Positions 25,431 to 34,575 are shown, counted from the first letter of the stretch. The stretch is DNA of 64,000 nucleotides from UBA7672 sp963718145 (GCA_963718145.1 CAVQYJ010000020.1:620001-684000); one strand, 5' to 3'. A program made the numbers and translations. The notes: generated by a model from the letters alone, not told the origin.

Positions 25431-26744
25431 ATGAGCAATACATCGAACCTTGTGCTTCCATTCCTCGCCGTTGGGCAGGCCCAGAAGCACGTCACCGTCA
25501 ACGAATCCCTTCGCAAGCTCGACGCCATCATCCAGCTCTCCGTCGTTTCCGCGACCACGACCGCAGAACCCGGCGCGCCCGCGGACGGCAGCGTCTACGT
25601 CATCCCGTCCGGCAAGACAGGACCACACTGGTCGGCCTACGCCAACGGATCGCTCGGCTACTATCGCGACGGCGCCTGGGTCGAGATCACGCCGCGCGAA
25701 GGCTGGCTCGCCTTCGTGAAGGATACGGACCTGCTGCTGGCCTACACCGGAAGCGCCTGGTCGCTGTTCCCGGCGGCGAAGATCCTCGCCGTGTCCGCCG
25801 CCGACAAGGTGCTCGGCCGGTCGACCTCCGGCGCGGGCGCGGCGGAAGAGATCGCCTGCACCGCCGCCGGGCGCGCCCTCATCGACGACGCGGACGCCTC
25901 CGCCCAGCGCACGACGCTGGGGCTTGGCTCCATGGCGACGCAGGATTCCGGCGCGGTCAGTATTTCGGGCGGCTCGGCCGTCGGCCTGTCGACGGTGTCG
26001 GTCGTCGGCGCCAGCGCCAACCTGATCGTGCTGTCGACGTCCGGCGCCGGGCCCAGGCTCGAACTCGAGACGCCGGGCCGCTATGACGCGGTCCAGCTCA
26101 ACGCTTCCGGCATGGACTTCATCTACGATGTCACCGGTACGCCGAAGACCATGCGCTGGAACGGATCCGCGCTCAGCGTGCCAGGCGAGGTTCAGCCGGC
26201 CGCCGACAACAGCGACCATTGCGGCCACGCCTCCTTCCGCTGGGATGTCGTCTACTCGGCGACCGGCACGATCAACACCTCCGACGCCAGCGAGAAGACG
26301 GCGCTGCGGCCGCTGCTGCCTGCCGAGACACGAGCAGTGCGCCGCGTCCTGTCAGGCATCGGCGTCTTCCAGTGGCTCGATGCGATCGAACGCAAGGGCG
26401 CCGAAGCGCGCCTGCACATCGGCGTCACGGCGCAGGCCGTCGCCGCCGCGTTCGAAGCCGAGGGCCTGGATGCGTCGCGCTATGCGCTGTTCTGCGCCGA
26501 CGCGCAGGAGGAGGACGTCGAGATCGAGCCCGAGCGCATCCTGCCCGGCCGCGCAGCGGTGGAGGCGTCGGATCACCAGCCGGCGCAGCCAGCCGTGCGC
26601 GAGGCCCGCATCGCCGCAGTCACCGAGCGCAGGCCCGTGCTGGATGCGAAGGGCGCGCCGGTGATGCGCCTGGGCGTGCGCCACGACCAGCTCTTCGCGC
26701 TGGCGCTGGCGGCGCTGGCCGGGGACCCGCACATCGCACCCTAG
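25431..26744 (+). CDS. DUF2793 protein with C-terminal S74 intramolecular chaperone domain
   Basis: A 437-residue phage-like protein. The N-terminal 90 residues (LVLPFLAVGQAQKHVTVNES ... SVYVIPSGKTGPHWSAYANG) are DUF2793, found in prophage spikes and gene transfer agent spike proteins of alphaproteobacteria. From residue about 282 comes a peptidase_S74 chaperone: INTSDASEK with the self-cleavage dyad S284/K289 at the canonical five-residue spacing, then a helix-rich end, IGVTAQAVAAAFEAEG. Such domains cleave off after assembling trimeric spikes. No other phage gene is nearby. The gene is orphan. Confidence 0.78.
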   Translation: MSNTSNLVLPFLAVGQAQKHVTVNESLRKLDAIIQLSVVSATTTAEPGAPADGSVYVIPSGKTGPHWSAYANGSLGYYRDGAWVEITPREGWLAFVKDTDLLLAYTGSAWSLFPAAKILAVSAADKVLGRSTSGAGAAEEIACTAAGRALIDDADASAQRTTLGLGSMATQDSGAVSISGGSAVGLSTVSVVGASANLIVLSTSGAGPRLELETPGRYDAVQLNASGMDFIYDVTGTPKTMRWNGSALSVPGEVQPAADNSDHCGHASFRWDVVYSATGTINTSDASEKTALRPLLPAETRAVRRVLSGIGVFQWLDAIERKGAEARLHIGVTAQAVAAAFEAEGLDASRYALFCADAQEEDVEIEPERILPGRAAVEASDHQPAQPAVREARIAAVTERRPVLDAKGAPVMRLGVRHDQLFALALAALAGDPHIAP

Positions 26745-26774
26745 ATCGCACCCGGCGGAAACCCTGCCTCGTCG

Positions 26775-26822
26775 GTGCTGGTGTTGGTGTTGGTGTTGGT
26801 GTTGGTGTTGGTGTTGGTGTTG
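26775..26822. repeat. Hexanucleotide simple repeat (GTGTTG)n
   Basis: Seven perfect copies of GTGTTG at 26781-26822, preceded by one diverged copy (GTGCTG) at 26775-26780, with imperfect (TTGGTG) sequence on the right to about 26846. It lies 30 bases after the DUF2793 stop and about 130 bases before the formyltransferase stop, so it is not inside a credible gene. An antisense frame reads it as alternating Gln-His. Such tracts vary in copy number by slippage. Confidence 0.85.
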
Positions 26823-26952
26823 GTTGGCGTTGGTGGTGGTGTTGAAGTCCTCAACCCCGGGCGCACCGGGCTTCAGCAGGAACACCAGGGGAATCGGCGC
26901 AACGACTCTGGATTGGCGCCGCAGTCCAGGCCGACCGAACGCTGGCCCGACC

Positions 26953-27720
26953 CTACCACACGCCGCGCGTGAAGCCGTTCTTCAGGTACTGGCCGAGCGT
27001 CGGCGCATAGTACTGGACCGAAGGCAGGGGGCTGGGCGGCAGGGGCTTTGCCTCTCCGGCCAGCACCCGCGTCATCGTCTCGACCACGAGGTCCTGCGAA
27101 TTCGCAGCCATCAGCGTCATGTAGGTCTGCATGTTGTCGTTGGCGGCAACGGGGATCTGGTTGGTCGCGAGGATCGGCCCGGTATCGACGCCAAGGTCGA
27201 CGAGATGCAGCGTCACGCCGAAATTCTCGGGCTCGCCATTGGCCAGCGCGAAATAGCCGCCATTGATCCCGCGATAGGCTGGGTTGATCCCCGAATGATA
27301 GTTCACCACCGGGCAGGCGCACGCCGCCAGCAGCGGTCCCCTCAGCATGCCGGTCGATGCTGCGAAGACGGCCCTGGGGTTCAGCAGGCGGATCCTGGCA
27401 TGCGCCTCGTCGCTGTTGAGGCTGTCGACGTCGATGCGCGTGAAGTCCGTCACCGGCGTTGCGTCGCATGCCGCCTGAAGCTCCGCGATCCGGGCCTTCG
27501 ACAGCGGCTTGGTGACTTTCGCCGCGAGGGCTGCGGCCTTCATGCTGGCCACAGCGGCGCCGCCCAGCTTCTTGCGGCGCCGTTCCCAGAACAGGGACGC
27601 AGGCTCGCCGCGTTCGACGATCACCCAGAGAGGGTCAAAGCGCTTGCGCAGCGCATTGACCATCGTCCAGGCGTGCGGCGCATCGCCGATCAGCGCGATC
27701 AATCCGGTGGAGGTCTGCAT
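26953..27720 (-). CDS. Formyltransferase-fold protein
   Basis: A 255-residue protein of the formyl transferase fold (PurN/Fmt-like), which transfers a formyl group from 10-formyltetrahydrofolate. The conserved core is VVNYHSGINPAYRGINGGYFAL, with the catalytic N-x-H motif as NYH, then LHLVDLGVDTGPIL carrying the catalytic aspartate. There is no C-terminal methionyl-tRNA formyltransferase domain and no N-terminal PurN match, so it is more like sugar-nucleotide or small-molecule formyltransferases. No sugar genes adjoin it, so the substrate is open. Confidence 0.72.
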   Translation of the reverse strand: MQTSTGLIALIGDAPHAWTMVNALRKRFDPLWVIVERGEPASLFWERRRKKLGGAAVASMKAAALAAKVTKPLSKARIAELQAACDATPVTDFTRIDVDSLNSDEAHARIRLLNPRAVFAASTGMLRGPLLAACACPVVNYHSGINPAYRGINGGYFALANGEPENFGVTLHLVDLGVDTGPILATNQIPVAANDNMQTYMTLMAANSQDLVVETMTRVLAGEAKPLPPSPLPSVQYYAPTLGQYLKNGFTRGVW

Positions 27721-27799
27721 GTTCGCGTTCCAGTCAGAGAACGCTGGAACGCTAGCAGGGAGTGGTTAATCCGCGCCCAAACCGATCGACGAAATTCAC

Positions 27800-28287
27800 T
27801 CAGTCGCACCCGTCGCGCTCGAACACCACCAGGCCAAGCAGGCCGTCTCCGAAGCCGATGGCGAGGCGATCCGGAGCGCCCCCGACACCGACGCTCTCTA
27901 TTTCAGACCCAGCGTAGCGGACAAACTCGGCCTTGTTCGGCTCTGCCGGCCAAAGGCGCGGGTCGCGCGATTCAAACGTCACGGCCTCGCCGCTTGCGTA
28001 CGCAACGGTCAGACGCGATCCATCACGCGCAAAGGCGAGCTTGCCCACGTCCCGCATCTTTCCGTCCACGGTTCGGCTCAGCGCCCCGGCATAATCGGCG
28101 CCATCGGGCAGGAGCCGAAGGAAGCCCATCGCCATTCCCCCCGGCTCTGACTTCTCCACCCAGCAGCCGCGCACGAATTCGACATCTTGCCGGTTGGCGG
28201 CGGGCACGCTGGCGCAGCTCGCCAGCGCGGCTACAACCCCCGCAACCAGCATTCGTGCAGAAAGGCCATCGATCGGGCGCCCGTACA
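27800..28287 (-). CDS. Hypothetical lipoprotein
   Basis: About 162 residues with a lipoprotein-type N-terminus: MLVAGVVAALASCAS following a short RP-rich lead. The body is beta-rich (RLLPDGADYAGALSRTVDGKMRDVGKLAF, VTFESRDPRLWPA). No family recognised. The ATG at 28287 is used; the ATG at 28252 is also possible and puts the signal peptide at the exact N-terminus. It is divergent from the adenine deaminase gene, with about 46 bases between starts. No ribosome site is convincing for either start. Confidence 0.6.
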
Positions 28288-28333
28288 TTCTGCAGCTTAA
28301 CTTGTCCGCTCCATGTCTGGTAGGCTCGCCCGC

Positions 28334-29348
28334 ATGTCCGACCTCGCAACCTTCATCCGTGGCCTGCCCAAGGCGGAGCTGCATCTCCACATCGAAGGCT
28401 CGCTCGAGCCCGAGCAGATGTTTGCGTTCGGACAGCGCAACAGGGTCGCGATTCCGTTCCGGAATGTGGAGGAGGTGAGGGCGGCCTACGCCTTCTCCAA
28501 CCTGCAGGACTTCCTCGATATCTACTATCAGGGCGCCAACGTGCTGATCACGGAAGAAGACTTCCGCGACCTCGCGCTCGCCTATTTCGCGCGCCTCCAC
28601 GCGGATGGCGGCAGGCATGCCGAAATCTTCTTCGATCCCGAAACCCATACCGGCCGCGGGCTTCCCTTCTCCATCGCCATTGACGGCCTCACCGCCGGCA
28701 TGAGGCAAGCCGAGGCGAAGTACGGCATCACCTCGAAGCTCATCATGTGCTTCCTGCGCCATCTCGACGAATCATCCGCTCTCAAGACGCTGAAATCCGC
28801 CGAGCCGTATCTCGACCGCATCGCCGGCGTCGGCCTCGACAGTTCCGAGAAAGGCCACCCGCCGTCCAAATTCGCCCGCGTGTTCGCCGCCGCCCGCAGC
28901 CACGGCCTCAAGATCGTCGCCCATGCCGGCGAGGAAGGTCCGCCCGAATATGTCCACGAAGCTCTCGACATCCTTCATGTCGACCGCATCGATCACGGCA
29001 ACCGCGCGCTGGAGGACGCCGCCCTCGTCCAGCGCCTCGTCGCGCGAGAGCATGACGCTCACCGTCTGCCCGCTCTCGAACCTGAAGCTCTGTGTCGTCA
29101 TGGACCTCAAGAGCCATCCGATGAAGCGCATGCTCGATCTCGGGCTCAGGGCCACCTGCAACTCGGATGATCCCGCATACTTTGGCGGCTACATCGCCGA
29201 GAACTTCATCCGCACCGCGCAGGCCGTGAACCTCTCACGCGCCGATCTCGTCCAGCTCGCGAAGAACAGCTTCACCGGCTCCTTCCTCGACGCGGCAAGC
29301 ATCGCAAGGCATGTGACGAGCATCGACGCCTACGCCGCCACGCCCTGA
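28334..29348 (+). CDS. Adenine deaminase, Add-like (frameshifted)
   Basis: Amidohydrolase of the adenosine-deaminase superfamily, resembling Pseudomonas adenine deaminase. Zinc ligands are in AELHLHIEGSL (H-x-H), catalytic residues in IVAHAGEEGPPEYVHEAL and CNSDDPAYFGGY. LKLCVVMD and the downstream region are in a second frame; the break is at about 29046-29050, after LVQRLVARE, where one extra base is probable. The corrected product is about 337 residues, normal for the family. Adenine deaminase converts adenine to hypoxanthine in purine salvage; adenosine is the alternative substrate. The start at 28334 (MSDLATF) is chosen over 28313. Confidence 0.85.
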
Positions 29349-29542
29349 AGCCACGCTTTGCCGCTTGCTCCGCGACCATCTCCGACGCAACCTGCCGCAG
29401 GGACGCCAACGTCCTGGGGGTCTGCGAAGGAGGGTGAGACTGTACCTGACGTCCACACGCCCCTGCATGCCGGCCGCAATGTCGCGCTAGTGACGCAGAC
29501 CCAGATGGTGCTCTAGACTCAGGCCAGGAAGGAGAGTCGGCC

Positions 29543-29935
29543 ATGTCGCTGGAACGCAAGGCCCGCGCCTACGTCGCCGCCGTCGAGGGCGGGGCGACAG
29601 GCGATGATCTCGCCGCCTTCTACCATCCCGACGTGGTCCAGCACGAATTCCCCAACCGCCTCATCCCCGGCGGCGCCATCCGCGAGCTTGGCGACATTCT
29701 CGATGGCGCCGAGCGCGGCGCGAAGCTCATGGAGCGCCAGATCTACGATATCCATACCGTCACCGAGATAGGCGACCGGGTGATCCTCGAATACACTTGG
29801 CATGGCTATCCGCGCACGCCCGTCGGCTCGGTGCGCCCTGGCGAGGCGATGACCGCGCGCATCTGCCAGGTCATCGAGTTCGAGGATGGCCTCATCATCC
29901 GCCAGCGCAACTATGACTGCTTCGATCCCTTCTAG
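29543..29935 (+). CDS. NTF2/SnoaL-like protein
   Basis: A 130-residue protein of the NTF2-like superfamily: KARAYVAAVEGGATGDDLAAFYHPDVVQHEFPNR is the classic first helix plus strand with a histidine, and later strands (RVILEYTWHG, ICQVIEFEDGLIIRQRNYDCFDPF) complete the cone-shaped fold. The H/D positions that act in ketosteroid isomerase are partly present (HPD). An AAGGAGAG ribosome site precedes the ATG. It is followed after 10 bases by a lipoprotein gene on the same strand, probably co-transcribed. Function unknown. Confidence 0.72.
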   Translation: MSLERKARAYVAAVEGGATGDDLAAFYHPDVVQHEFPNRLIPGGAIRELGDILDGAERGAKLMERQIYDIHTVTEIGDRVILEYTWHGYPRTPVGSVRPGEAMTARICQVIEFEDGLIIRQRNYDCFDPF

Positions 29936-29945
29936 GTGACTGCCG

Positions 29946-30551
29946 ATGCGCTCCGTCGTTCTCGCCTTTGCGTCCGTCCTCATCCTCGCAGCCTGCGGTG
30001 GCGAGAGCGCGAAGATCAATGCTGAACCTGCCGGGCCCGCCGTCGAGCCCGCGCCGCTCGATCCTGCCGCGCCTGCGGCCGAGCAGGCCGCGCTCTCCGC
30101 CTGCGCGCCTGTATCGGCAAGCGGCTATTGCGGCATCGCCTGGGGCATGAGCCCGGACCAGGCGCGCGCCAAATTCCCGGTCAAGCTCGACGCCTACAAC
30201 GGCGACACGTCGGACAAGCCAGACCCCAACGCCTGCTACGAGCTCTTCGCTGCCGAGCCGGTGCAGGGCGTGACATTCCTCGTCGAGAACGCAAAGGTTG
30301 GCCGCGTCGACATCATCAGCGAAGGCGTCAGGACGGCGGACGGCTTCGGCGTCGGCACGTCCGTGGATGCGATCCGCACGAAATACGGCGCAGCCCTCGC
30401 CGAGGCGCCCAACAAGTACGAACCCGAAATCCTCGAACTCACCCACACCGACGGCGCGACGAAGACCATCTTCGAAATCCAGGACAATGCCGTCCGCGCC
30501 TACCGTGCCGGCGTTGCCCCGACGATCGACTATGTCGAGCATTGCGGGTAA
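29946..30551 (+). CDS. Hypothetical lipoprotein
   Basis: A 201-residue protein with a lipobox LILAACGG near residues 11-18, an Ala/Pro-rich linker, and a body with four or more cysteines (SACAPVSASGYCGIAWGMS, NACYELF, VEHCG). The ending GTSVDAIRTKYGAALAEAPNKYEPEILELT resembles DUF repeats seen in other alphaproteobacterial lipoproteins that bind small ligands, but no named domain was recognised. The gene starts 10 bases after the NTF2-like gene. Confidence 0.68.
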   Translation: MRSVVLAFASVLILAACGGESAKINAEPAGPAVEPAPLDPAAPAAEQAALSACAPVSASGYCGIAWGMSPDQARAKFPVKLDAYNGDTSDKPDPNACYELFAAEPVQGVTFLVENAKVGRVDIISEGVRTADGFGVGTSVDAIRTKYGAALAEAPNKYEPEILELTHTDGATKTIFEIQDNAVRAYRAGVAPTIDYVEHCG

Positions 30552-30682
30552 GCGACCGGGTTCGTTGCGCCCTCGAAAAATCCCGGCGCGACGACTGCGT
30601 TGCAGCGTTTGGCATCCGCAATTTGCAGTTCCTCCATGGCCATTCATCTGCCGCTCATTTTCTGTCGCTCAATCTCCTCGTC

Positions 30683-31324
30683 ATGAAACGCAAGCAGAAG
30701 GTCGGGGTCTGGGCGCTCATTGTCGGGTTGCTCGCGCTGTCGCTTTCCGCCTGCACATCCGCTCCCGCGCCGATCGTCTATGCCAACCGCGCTCCGCCGC
30801 CGATCATCGCCCAGCCTCACCGCGCAACGCCCGCCGTCCCCATCGACCTGTCGACGCCGTCCTGGGACGAATTCACCGCGCCGCGCATCGACCATGACGA
30901 AGCCACATCCGAGTGCGTGCCGTTTGCCCGCGCGGTGTCCGGCGTCCAGATCTGGGGCGACGCCTATACCTGGTGGGACCAGGCAAAGGGCCAGTATCCG
31001 CGTTCATCGTCTCCGGCCGAAGGGTCGGTGCTCGTGCTGCGCGGCTGGAACGACGACAGGCGCGGGCATGTCGCCGTGGTGAAGCGCGCGCTCGGCCCGC
31101 GCCTCATACGCGTAGATCACGCCAACTGGCTGCACGCTGGCGAAGTCAGTCTCGACGTGCCGGTGATCGACGTGTCGCCTGCGAATGACTGGAGCGAAGT
31201 GCGCGTGTGGAACATTCCCGGGGCCTACTGGGGCGGACGCACATATCTGGCGCAGGGCTTCATCCATCCCATCGGCCCCGCCCCGCCGCGGCAGGCCTAT
31301 CCCGCCAACCCGCTCGTCGGTTGA
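30683..31324 (+). CDS. CHAP-domain lipoprotein (putative cell-wall amidase)
   Basis: A 213-residue lipoprotein with the lipobox LSLSACTS (cysteine near residue 24). The downstream domain is CHAP (NlpC/P60-like): the nucleophile cysteine is in TSECVPFARAVSG, the histidine in RRGHVAVVKRAL, and a third polar residue in VDHANW. Such enzymes cleave cell-wall peptide or amide bonds. The start at 30683 is chosen because the signal peptide begins there; the longer frame upstream overlaps the preceding lipoprotein gene in another frame and is not credible. Confidence 0.8.
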   Translation: MKRKQKVGVWALIVGLLALSLSACTSAPAPIVYANRAPPPIIAQPHRATPAVPIDLSTPSWDEFTAPRIDHDEATSECVPFARAVSGVQIWGDAYTWWDQAKGQYPRSSSPAEGSVLVLRGWNDDRRGHVAVVKRALGPRLIRVDHANWLHAGEVSLDVPVIDVSPANDWSEVRVWNIPGAYWGGRTYLAQGFIHPIGPAPPRQAYPANPLVG

Positions 31325-31342
31325 CGACGGGCGCTCTGGCGC

Positions 31343-31912
31343 TCACCGGATGATGCGGGCCCAGACATCGCCGCGCCGCTCGCGCCACTGCTTCGCGGTC
31401 TGGCCCCACAGGTCGACCGGATCGTTGTGGAAGGGCGGCGGCATCTTGCCTGGCCCGCGATTGGTCGAGCCCAGCCTTTGCGCCAGCTTCTGCGACGCGA
31501 CATTGTCCGGATGGATCGAATGAATGATGTCGGTCCAGCCGAGGACATCCGCCGCAAAATCCATCGACGCCGCCGAAGCTTCCAACGCGTATCCCTTGCC
31601 CCACACCGATTTCACCACGCCCCAGCCCACCTCGTGCCCCGGCCAGTCGTGCGGCATCCACGGTCCGACCCGGCCGACCCATCTGTCGGTCTGCTTGTCG
31701 AACACCGAGAACATGGCGAAGCCGACCATCTGCCACGACCCGACCATGGTCGCGATGCCGCGCCAGACTTCCGACGGCGACTTCACCCTGCCGATATAGC
31801 GGGCGGATTCCTCGTCCGCCATGTACGCGCACCACGGCTCGAACTCTTCGAGGCTCGGCACGCGCAGGATCAGGCGCGGCGTTTCAATGACGGTGTCGAG
31901 ACGGGAAGGCAT
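31343..31912 (-). CDS. GNAT acetyltransferase
   Basis: A 189-residue N-acetyltransferase of the RimJ/RimL-like group: MPSRLDTVIETPRLILRVPSLEEFEPWCAY at the N-terminus, WVGRVGPWMPHDWPGHEVGWGVVKSVWGKGYALEASAAS (motif A with the acetyl-CoA loop W-G-K-G-Y-A), and IHPDNVASQKLAQRLGS (motif B, N for catalysis). It is convergent with the CHAP lipoprotein. The substrate is unknown. Confidence 0.85.
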   Translation of the reverse strand: MPSRLDTVIETPRLILRVPSLEEFEPWCAYMADEESARYIGRVKSPSEVWRGIATMVGSWQMVGFAMFSVFDKQTDRWVGRVGPWMPHDWPGHEVGWGVVKSVWGKGYALEASAASMDFAADVLGWTDIIHSIHPDNVASQKLAQRLGSTNRGPGKMPPPFHNDPVDLWGQTAKQWRERRGDVWARIIR

Positions 31913-31999
31913 GACGCAAACCCCGGTGCAGCCGGATGGTGCGCCATGTTGGACGAGAAGCCTGCGCTTGGCGAGAGCGGCGCCATTTTCATTTTTGGC

Positions 32000-32398
32000 T
32001 CAGACCGCCGGCCGCCAGCCCATCAGCGCCAGCAGGTTTCCCTCAGGGTCAGCAAACGGACGAAGCGCCAGCTCTTTTCCGTCCTGCCGCTGCACCACCT
32101 GCGCCGCATGCCCGAAGGAAACGCCTTTCGCCTCCAGCGCCGTTTCGGCGGCGGAAAAATCTTCGGGTTCGAGATAGAGGATCTTGTCTCCCGGTTTGGC
32201 GCCCTGCGCCGGGCCGATCATCAGGCGAATGCCGCCAAGCCCGAAAAACGACATGCCGCCCGCCTCGAACAGCACCGACAGCCCCAGCGTGTCGCGATAA
32301 AAGGCAGTCAGGCTTTCCGGATCGCCCGATGCGATCGCCACCTGCGCCATGCCCTTGATCCCGGCCCCCGCCTTTCCTCCGACGTGCCCTGCCGACAT
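32000..32398 (-). CDS. VOC family protein
   Basis: A 132-residue glyoxalase-like protein: MAQVAIASGDPESLTAFYRDTLGLSVLFEA, and PFADPEGNLLALMGW at the C-terminal end with the usual metal-binding E. ATG 32398 follows GGGAGG at a good distance, which decides the start over the longer frame at 32428. It is divergent from a MarR regulator, whose palindromic site lies in the short intergenic region, so the gene is probably the target of that regulator. Such VOC proteins often confer resistance to bleomycin-like or fosfomycin-like compounds or degrade aldehydes. Confidence 0.85.
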   Translation of the reverse strand: MSAGHVGGKAGAGIKGMAQVAIASGDPESLTAFYRDTLGLSVLFEAGGMSFFGLGGIRLMIGPAQGAKPGDKILYLEPEDFSAAETALEAKGVSFGHAAQVVQRQDGKELALRPFADPEGNLLALMGWRPAV

Positions 32399-32428
32399 CC
32401 GCGCCTCCCTCTCGACAAGGCTCGACAA

Positions 32429-32445
32429 TTAGTTAGCCTAACGAA
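32429..32445. promoter_or_regulatory. Palindromic operator for the MarR regulator
   Basis: TTAGTTAGCCTAACGAA contains the perfect palindrome GTTAG-C-CTAAC, lying between the divergent VOC and MarR starts and ending three bases before the MarR ATG. Position and symmetry fit a MarR-family operator that represses both genes. Confidence 0.65.
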
Positions 32446-32447
32446 CT

Positions 32448-32927
32448 ATGTCAATCCGATTCGCGGCCAATGAAAAGCGTGCGCCAAGCCAGACGTCAGG
32501 GCAGGGCGCTCGCCGCGCTCTCGCCGACGACTTGCACCGCAGCGCCATCGGCCTCCTGCGCGCCATCAAGATTGCCGACGGCGAAACCGGCATCAGCCCG
32601 CCGCGGCTGTCTGCCTTGTCCGTGTTGGTGTTCGGCGGCGACAAGAGTCTCGCCGCGCTTGCAGAAGCTGAAGGCGTCAAGCCGCCGACCATGTCGAAGC
32701 TCGTGGGCGAACTCGAAGCCGCCGGCCTCGTCGAGAAATCGCCCGATCCGAAAGACGGCCGCGGCCTCGTGATCGCCGCTACCGTCAAGGGCAGGAAGAT
32801 CATGCTTGCGGGCCGCGACAGGCGGCTCGCCCTGCTGAACCAGCGGCTGGCCGGGCTCACGCAAAAGGACCTTGCCCGCCTCGAAGCCGCCGCCCCGATC
32901 CTCCTGCGGCTGGCCTCTCGCGCCTAG
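32448..32927 (+). CDS. MarR-family transcriptional regulator
   Basis: A 159-residue winged-helix regulator. The DNA-binding core is SLAALAEAEGVKPPTMSKLVGELEAAGLVEKSPDPKDGRGLVIAATVKG, with the recognition helix followed by the wing containing the D-x-R-G motif. The N-terminal stretch (residues 1-30) is Arg/Ser-rich. MarR proteins are dimeric repressors lifted by phenolic or oxidant ligands. The operator palindrome abuts its start codon, so it likely represses itself and the divergent VOC gene. Confidence 0.88.
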   Translation: MSIRFAANEKRAPSQTSGQGARRALADDLHRSAIGLLRAIKIADGETGISPPRLSALSVLVFGGDKSLAALAEAEGVKPPTMSKLVGELEAAGLVEKSPDPKDGRGLVIAATVKGRKIMLAGRDRRLALLNQRLAGLTQKDLARLEAAAPILLRLASRA

Positions 32928-33015
32928 CTGAAAGGTAACGCGCCGGCATGTCGACAGCCGGCAGGAACGCCTCTAGCGTCCGCCCCGGAAACGAAGATCC
33001 AGACAGGAATCACAC

Positions 33016-33597
33016 ATGACGCGCACGCTTCTACTCGCCGGAATCGCTCTCACGCTCGTCGCCTGCGGGGAGAAGCCTCCCACCGATGGGGCAGCGTCGG
33101 CGACAGCGCCCGCGGAAACCGCATCGGCTCCCGCGGCGCCGGCCGTCACACCTGCGGCCGGTCCATGCGTCGCCTCGGGCCCGACCGTGTCAGGCGCATC
33201 CGACACCGCCGCCTGGGGCAAATGCGTTCCATGGAACAGCGCCCTGCCGGAAGTGAAGAAGACCGGCTCCGGCATGGAATATGTCGTGCTCGGCAGCGGC
33301 CCGGTCACAGGCGCCGCGCCGACGGCGGCGCAACAGGCTGAGCTGTTCTACGAAGGCCGCTTCAACGCCGGCGGCGGCGCGTTCGACTCAGCCTATGAGC
33401 GCAAGGAAAGCGCGACCTTCCCCGTGGCCCAGGTCGTGCCCGGCTTCTCGGAAGCGCTTCAACTGATGAAACCCGGCGATCATTGGCTGGTCTATATTCC
33501 GTCGGCGCTCGGCTATGGCGAGATGGGCACGCCCGGCGGCCCGATCCCGCCGAACGCCAATCTCGTCTTCGAGATCGAGATGGTCAAAGTCCACTAG
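33016..33597 (+). CDS. FKBP-type peptidyl-prolyl isomerase lipoprotein
   Basis: A 193-residue lipoprotein with lipobox LTLVACGE (cysteine at about residue 17) and an Ala/Pro-rich linker of about 40 residues. The C-terminal FKBP domain has ELFYEGRF, FDSAYERKESATFPVAQVVPGFSEALQLMKPGDHWLVYIPSALGYGEMG and NANLVFEIEMVKVH, matching the FKBP core. Accelerates proline cis-trans isomerisation of periplasmic or outer-membrane proteins. Its stop overlaps the stop of the convergent RmlD-like gene by four bases. Confidence 0.92.
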   Translation: MTRTLLLAGIALTLVACGEKPPTDGAASATAPAETASAPAAPAVTPAAGPCVASGPTVSGASDTAAWGKCVPWNSALPEVKKTGSGMEYVVLGSGPVTGAAPTAAQQAELFYEGRFNAGGGAFDSAYERKESATFPVAQVVPGFSEALQLMKPGDHWLVYIPSALGYGEMGTPGGPIPPNANLVFEIEMVKVH

Positions 33598-34497
33598 GAC
33601 GAAAGCGGCCTTGCGAGAATGCCCTGGACGGAGCGCTCGAGAGCCTCCGGCCAGGGCGTGAAGCGCAGGCCGAGCCGCGCCACTGCCTTCGCGTTCGACA
33701 GCCGGGCATTCGGCGGCCGCTTCGCCGGCGCGTTGAAGTCCGCCGTGGTGACAGGCTCGATCCGGGCGGCAGGCCCGCCCTGGCGGCGCGACTCGGCCAG
33801 GATCGCCTCCGCCATGTCCGACCTTGAAATCGCATCCGCCGACGCGACATGCAGGATGCCGGACAGGTCGCCCGCCCCAGCAGCCTTCTCGCGCGCAGCG
33901 CGGAGCAGGGCGTTGGCGATGTCCGGCGCATAGGTCGGCGGGCCGAACTGGTCGCTGACCACGCGCAGCAAGGGCCGCGAGCGCGCCAGCTCGATCATCT
34001 TCGAGACAAAATTGTTGGCGAATTCCGAGAACACCCAGGCGACGCGAATGGTCAGCGCCTCGGGAAATTCCTCCGCCACCGCCCGCTCGCCTGCAAGCTT
34101 GGAGCGGCCATAGGCGGACAAGGGATTGGGCGTTTCGCTCTCGTCATGCGGTTCAGTCCCGGCGCCATCGAACACGCAGTCGGTCGACATGTGGATGAAG
34201 GGCATGCCGCGCTCCCGGGCCAGCTTCGCCAGAGCGCGAGGCCCCTCGGAGTTCACCGCGAAGGCCAGCGCCTCTTCTGACTCCGCCCGATCCACGAAAT
34301 TGTAGGCGCCCGTGTTGATCACGACGTCCGCCTTCGCCGTATCGAGAAACCGCGCCAGGCTCGCCGGATCGCGCAGGTCCGCCACGGCGCTGCTTCCCTG
34401 GATCAAGCGCGACGCCAGCATCGCGCGCCACGACAGCCGCCAGCGCCTGCGCTGTCTGTCCGTTCCTTCCGATGCAGGCGATGCGGAGTGTGGCCAT
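33594..34497 (-). CDS. rfbD: dTDP-4-dehydrorhamnose reductase-like (frameshifted)
   Basis: Extended short-chain dehydrogenase (RmlD/RfbD) reducing dTDP-4-keto-rhamnose in rhamnose synthesis. The N-terminus MATLRIACIGRNGQTAQALAAVVAR carries the GxxGQ loop; the rest, from GSSAVADLRDPASLARFLD, is in another frame. The extra base is at about 34400-34401: removal gives RDAGVALDQGSSAVADLRDP. Family marks are FIHMSTDCVFDG, NPLSAYGRSKLAGE (Y-x-x-x-K) and a C-terminal PPNARLSNAKA. No other rhamnose gene is adjacent, so it may work with genes elsewhere. The start could also be 34512. Confidence 0.82.
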
Positions 34498-34575
34498 GGT
34501 CCGATTCATCATCCGCGTGAGGGTGACAGTCGCCTATGACCTGGCCAGCGCACCCCGAAGCAGGCAGTTGAACAG

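Noticed and set aside
26352..26885. 177-codon leftward frame with a Gln-His repeat
   Set aside because: Repeat residues come from the GTGTTG microsatellite; the rest is antisense to the S74 domain.
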